Source: Competibacteraceae bacterium UBA6584
Lineage (GTDB): Bacteria; Pseudomonadota; Gammaproteobacteria; Competibacterales; Competibacteraceae
Assembly: GCA_002433805.1 (NCBI GenBank)
Contig: DJIW01000068.1
Location: forward strand, 573 to 18,948
Reading direction: 5' to 3'
DNA: 18,376 bases
The translations under genes were made by a program, and so were the position numbers. Of the stretch, positions 15,609-18,376 are shown piece after piece; within the stretch, counting starts at the first letter, position 1, and each line of letters opens with the position of its first letter. The notes under the pieces are model-generated. The model worked only from the letters and a program-made list of their open reading frames with translations. It was not told the DNA's origin and did not search any database.

Positions 15609-15675
15609 GGTTTGGAGGGGTGGGGAATACTTGAATACCCGCCGCCGTTCCTATGCGGTTCTGAACCTCCAAACC
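15609..15675 (+). promoter_or_regulatory. Target region of the C4-like RNA with a 10-bp inverted repeat
   Basis: GGTTTGGAGG (15609-15618) and CCTCCAAACC (15666-15675) are exact reverse complements enclosing 47 nt. The enclosed part contains the near-complement of the C4-like RNA (15650-15664). CCTCC (15666-15670) could also pair with the GGAGG ribosome site (15714-15718) of the downstream 152-aa gene, giving competing folds. This would let the short RNA decide whether the downstream leader is open, terminated or occluded. Function is inference. Confidence 0.5.
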
Positions 15676-15723
15676 GCCCTCATCGGGCATCGTTTGAACT
15701 TCAGAAATTAATAGGAGGCCATC

Positions 15724-16182
15724 ATGGCCGGTAACACTCCCGCAGCATCAAAACCTTCCGAATCCGTAACGATCCCGCACCCACTCTTTGATGGTGACGT
15801 TGTTGATGGCGGAAATTACCGCGATGCAATCGACAACTGCGCAGCCACCTTGTGGCTGTTGGCCGATTTATTCGGCGACAACGAAACCATTAATTCTCTG
15901 GACTCCCCACGCGCCCGGCGCGGGATGTTCCTACAACTGATGGGGGTGGCCAGTGCGCTCGAAAGCGTCAACGAATTTCTGGGCTTGGAAGCGGATCGAA
16001 AGTCGAATCTGGATGAAACCGAACGCGAGGCGCGCCGCTTGATGCTTCGAGCGCAAGAGGATCGGATTGCTGAGGAACCGGAGGTTATCCGAAAGCGGGC
16101 GATCATCGCTGGCGCGATGGCGGACGTGATCCAACGAACCCTGAACGAATCTAAGCCCAAAAAACAGGCGACTGATTCATAA
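15724..16182 (+). CDS. Unrecognised 152-aa element protein
   Basis: No family was recognised. The product is acidic overall in the first two-thirds (PLFDGDVVDGGNYRDAIDNCAATLWLLADLFGDNE) and then helical and charged (LDETEREARRLMLRAQEDRIAEEPEVIRKRAIIAGAMADVIQRTLNESKPKK), which could form amphipathic helices. No signal peptide or membrane helix is seen. The ATG at 15724 has a strong GGAGG site (15714-15718), so it is likely translated. It is the first gene after the C4-like RNA and its target, the place where C4-controlled genes (an antirepressor operon in P1) would sit; the sequence itself shows no antirepressor feature. A hairpin-rich gap follows. Confidence 0.75.
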   Translation: MAGNTPAASKPSESVTIPHPLFDGDVVDGGNYRDAIDNCAATLWLLADLFGDNETINSLDSPRARRGMFLQLMGVASALESVNEFLGLEADRKSNLDETEREARRLMLRAQEDRIAEEPEVIRKRAIIAGAMADVIQRTLNESKPKKQATDS

Positions 16183-16186
16183 GCAA

Positions 16187-16280
16187 GGGCCAGTCCCGAA
16201 TACCCCAAGACTGGCCCCGCGCCCGATTCCATAACCGAAAAGAATGCCTAACCGCAGTCGGCATTCTATCAGGGAATCGG
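16187..16280 (+). repeat. Two consecutive hairpins in the leader of the small 76-aa gene
   Basis: Hairpin A: GGGCCAGTC (16187-16195) with GACTGGCCC (16209-16217), 9 bp. Hairpin B is nested: CCGATTCC (16223-16230) with GGAATCGG (16273-16280) encloses GAATGCC (16242-16248) with GGCATTC (16260-16266). Neither has a U-tract. The pair fills most of the 129-nt gap between the 152-aa and 76-aa genes, upstream of that gene's AGGAGA site (16298-16303). Possible roles are RNA processing, attenuation, or a protein-binding or replication-related site; none can be selected from sequence alone. Confidence 0.5.
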
Positions 16281-16311
16281 TACGGCGTCAGTCTCTTAGG
16301 AGATTTTGACG

Positions 16312-16542
16312 ATGACAATTGAAACCGACCTCCAGGCCGACGCCCAAGAACGCCTGACCGATTGCTTGGCCGAGGCTTTAACCGCCTTCAACGATGTGGG
16401 GAACGCCACCGCCGATCTGATTCAAGCCGGTGGCGACCGTCGCGCCGCCGTCCGCCAATGCCTGTGGTTTTGCAACATCGTGGCGGAACAGGCCGTCAAG
16501 CTCCGCACCCTGTTGGCGCTCGACCAGAAGGGCAACGAGTGA
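16312..16542 (+). CDS. Unrecognised 76-aa element protein
   Basis: A small helical protein of unknown function (ETDLQADAQERLTDCLAEALTAFNDVG... DRRAAVRQCLWFCNIVAEQAVKLRTLLAL). It has three cysteines and no obvious metal-binding spacing, and no membrane segment. AGGAGA (16298-16303) lies eight nucleotides before the ATG at 16312, which fixes the start; an in-frame TTG at 16306 is too close to that site. The stop overlaps the start of the primase gene by one base (TGATG, 16540-16544), implying translational coupling and perhaps a role beside the replication protein. Confidence 0.75.
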   Translation: MTIETDLQADAQERLTDCLAEALTAFNDVGNATADLIQAGGDRRAAVRQCLWFCNIVAEQAVKLRTLLALDQKGNE

Positions 16543-18376
16543 TGCCCGCCGAAGCCTCGCTCGAACTTCAAAAAGCTGCCTTGAGCTATCTGGCGCGCGG
16601 CTGGGTGCTGACCTTTATGGCCCACGGGACCAAAGCCCCTACACACTCGGGATGGAACACCCTCGCCAATGCGATCAGCACACCCGAGCAGGCCCGCAGG
16701 GTCTGGAACGGAACCGCCCGCAACATCGGCATCGTGCACGGCTTGGGCGCGGTCAAAACCTGCTCCTTCGACGTCGATCAGGTTGAATACACTCGAACCG
16801 TGCTGACGGAACTCGGAATCGAGCTAGATACCTTGCGGGAAGGCGTCCCATGTGTGCGCGGGAATCCCGCAAACTTCCGGCTACTCTGGCGGCAACCTGA
16901 CGGCATGGATTTGCCGCTGGTCAGACTGGAATGGCCCGACCCGACCGACCCTTTGAAGAAAATCACGGTCTTCGAGCTGCGAGCCGGCGCGAATCAGGAC
17001 GTTTTGCCGCCTTCAAAGCATCCGAGCGGCCGGTTCTACGAGTGGGTGACGCCGCTGCCGGACGATCCGGCCGAGCACCCCGAACCGCCTGCCGCGCTGC
17101 TGGAACTTTGGAAAAACTGGAGCGCCTGGCTTCCTGAGCTGCAAGCGGCCTGCCCGTGGTCGACGCCACCAGAACCCAAGGCCGCGCCCAGGCAGCAGCC
17201 AGCCAAGCCACACCTCGACATCATCGGACGATTCAACCAAGCCCATGACGTGCGGGCGATCTTGGAGGAGCATGGTTATCGACTGCGGGGGCGAAGCCGG
17301 TTCCTCCCACCGAATTCAACCAGCGGCATACCCAGCGTTCGGATTCTCGATGGTGGCAAGGTGTTCAGCACCAACGGAAGCTGTCCGCTTAATGACGGTC
17401 ACGCCCACGATCCCTTTTCAGTGTTCAGTATCCTCGAACACCGAGGCGACGCAGCGGCCGCGATCAAGGACGCGGCCCGCTTGCTGGGCATCGAGTTGAA
17501 ATCAGAGCCTAAGGCGGGTCGCGCCACACAAAGCGATAGCGCCGCGCCTGACCCCTTGCGTCGCGAAACGATCCCGCCGGAGCCGTTCCCCGCCGAAGCG
17601 CTAGGCTCGATCCTTTATCCGGCGATGCAAGCGATTCAAGAGACGGTTCAAGCCCCGATCCCGCTGATCGCTCAATCGTTGTTGGGCGCGGCCGCGCTGG
17701 CCGCTCAACCCCACGCCAATATCATCATTGACGGCCGCGTGACCCCGCTCTCGCTGTTTCTGATCACCATCGGCGCGTCCGGCGAGCGAAAAACGGGCGT
17801 CGATACCATCGCCTTGGCTCCCGTGCTGGCGCGCCAGCGGGAGCTGGTGGACATCCACAAGAGCGCGCTCGCCGATCACAAGAATCAGGCGCGAATTTGG
17901 GAGCAGGCCGAGGCGGCCGCCATCAAGGAAAAAGTCACCGACTTGGGCAAGGTCAGGGCGGCGCGCCAGGAAAAGGCCGAGGCGCTGAAATCGCTGGGCG
18001 AGCAGCCACCGGAACCGCCCTTGCTGCCGAACCTTCTGGCGGGCGATCCCACGTCCGAGGGGTTGTTCAAGCTGTTCGCGGCCGGCCAGCCGAGCCTTGG
18101 GCTATTCTCGGATGAAGGCGCGCTGTTCGTGGGCGGCCATGCCCTCTCGCGGGAGGCCCGGTTGCGGACGATTGGGGCGCTTTCCAAACTGTGGGATGGA
18201 CGGCCTTTGGATCGGGTCCGAGGCGGCGACGGCGCGAGCATTCTCTACGACCGCCGGTTGTCGCTGCACCTGATGATGCAACCGTTGATTGCGGCCGAGC
18301 TGTTGAGCGATCCGGTTTATACCGATCAGGGGTTTTTGGCCCGCGTGTTGTTGGCGTGGCCGGAAACCACGGCCGG
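16542..18376 (+). CDS. Primase-polymerase / DUF3987 replication protein (3' end outside window)
   Basis: This is the element's likely replication protein. It is open from ATG 16542 to the window end (611 complete codons, no stop seen). Residues about 1-190 form a bifunctional primase-polymerase (AEP) domain: metal-binding D77-V-D79 (SFDVDQVE), E145 in FELRAG, and PPSKH at 156-160 in VLPPSKHPSGRFYEW. Residues about 230-320 include VFSTNGSCPLNDGHAHDPFSVFSILEHRGD, a linker block usual before DUF3987. Residues about 355 onward are DUF3987, a P-loop ATPase/helicase-like domain with Walker A-like G411-ASG-ERK417-T418 and an acidic D524-E525 Walker B-like site. A charged coiled-coil-like stretch lies around 430-490. 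Together this suggests primer synthesis plus DNA unwinding at the element's origin; the helicase function of DUF3987 is inferred. Confidence 0.88.
   Translation, partial: MPAEASLELQKAALSYLARGWVLTFMAHGTKAPTHSGWNTLANAISTPEQARRVWNGTARNIGIVHGLGAVKTCSFDVDQVEYTRTVLTELGIELDTLREGVPCVRGNPANFRLLWRQPDGMDLPLVRLEWPDPTDPLKKITVFELRAGANQDVLPPSKHPSGRFYEWVTPLPDDPAEHPEPPAALLELWKNWSAWLPELQAACPWSTPPEPKAAPRQQPAKPHLDIIGRFNQAHDVRAILEEHGYRLRGRSRFLPPNSTSGIPSVRILDGGKVFSTNGSCPLNDGHAHDPFSVFSILEHRGDAAAAIKDAARLLGIELKSEPKAGRATQSDSAAPDPLRRETIPPEPFPAEALGSILYPAMQAIQETVQAPIPLIAQSLLGAAALAAQPHANIIIDGRVTPLSLFLITIGASGERKTGVDTIALAPVLARQRELVDIHKSALADHKNQARIWEQAEAAAIKEKVTDLGKVRAARQEKAEALKSLGEQPPEPPLLPNLLAGDPTSEGLFKLFAAGQPSLGLFSDEGALFVGGHALSREARLRTIGALSKLWDGRPLDRVRGGDGASILYDRRLSLHLMMQPLIAAELLSDPVYTDQGFLARVLLAWPETTA

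Noticed and set aside
15477..15734. Open frame of about 85 codons after alpA
   Set aside because: It runs through the TATAAT box, the terminator T-tract and the folded target region, has no ribosome site of its own, and its sequence is explained by the RNA-type locus. A translated leader peptide or an Ash/Icd-like protein cannot be fully excluded.
16219..16231. Possible second att copy (CCGATTCC resembling the T-arm GATTCC)
   Set aside because: Only six bases match the ssrA T arm and they are part of a local hairpin; no acceptor-stem sequence follows.

Overview
The window looks like a high-GC gammaproteobacterial chromosome with the left end of an integrated mobile element. Protein content, the smpB/ssrA/ratA/rnfH cluster and codon use suggest a Gammaproteobacterium, possibly near the Competibacteraceae; that placement is inference from memory, not a computed result. 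There are three blocks.

Block 1 (1-8056) is core metabolism. The operon urtA(partial)-urtB-urtC-urtD-urtE encodes a complete urea ABC importer apart from the missing N-terminus of UrtA. Spacing within urtB-E is tight (3-nt gap, 4-nt overlap, 14-nt overlap), while urtA and urtB are separated by about 100 nt that carry a GC-rich hairpin. Convergent to it is an orphan membrane hybrid histidine kinase (CHASE3-like sensor, PAS-like, HisKA, HATPase, two receivers). A 382-nt stretch with no convincing gene follows (8057-8438).

Block 2 (8439-13121) is genome maintenance and translation rescue. On the minus strand, a LexA-like self-cleaving repressor, a radical SAM protein of the UDG-linked DNA modification/repair type, and a DUF4130 partner form an apparent operon. 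The repressor start is preceded by a GTAC-N4-GTAC element that could be its own operator. Next come rnfH and ratA (minus strand, overlapping), then smpB and the tmRNA gene ssrA (plus strand). The predicted tmRNA tag is ANDDSYALAA.

Block 3 (about 13102 to the window end) is a mobile element integrated at the 3' end of ssrA. Integration is inferred from a P4/CP4-57-type tyrosine recombinase starting 220 nt after ssrA and from ssrA ending in its discriminator A followed by TCG rather than CCA. The element then carries an unrecognised 186-aa protein, an AlpA-type regulator, a structured region resembling the C4/CI antisense-RNA immunity locus of phages P1/P7 and P4, two unrecognised small proteins, and the first 611 codons of a primase-polymerase/DUF3987 replication protein that runs off the window. 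This order (int, alpA, immunity RNA, primase-helicase) suggests a P4-like satellite or related integrative element. The right end, most cargo and any second att site lie outside the window.

The strongest unexplained signals are the C4-like RNA with its own near-complementary downstream target, the alternative-pairing leader of the 186-aa gene, and the LexA-like/radical SAM/DUF4130 operon with its candidate operator.
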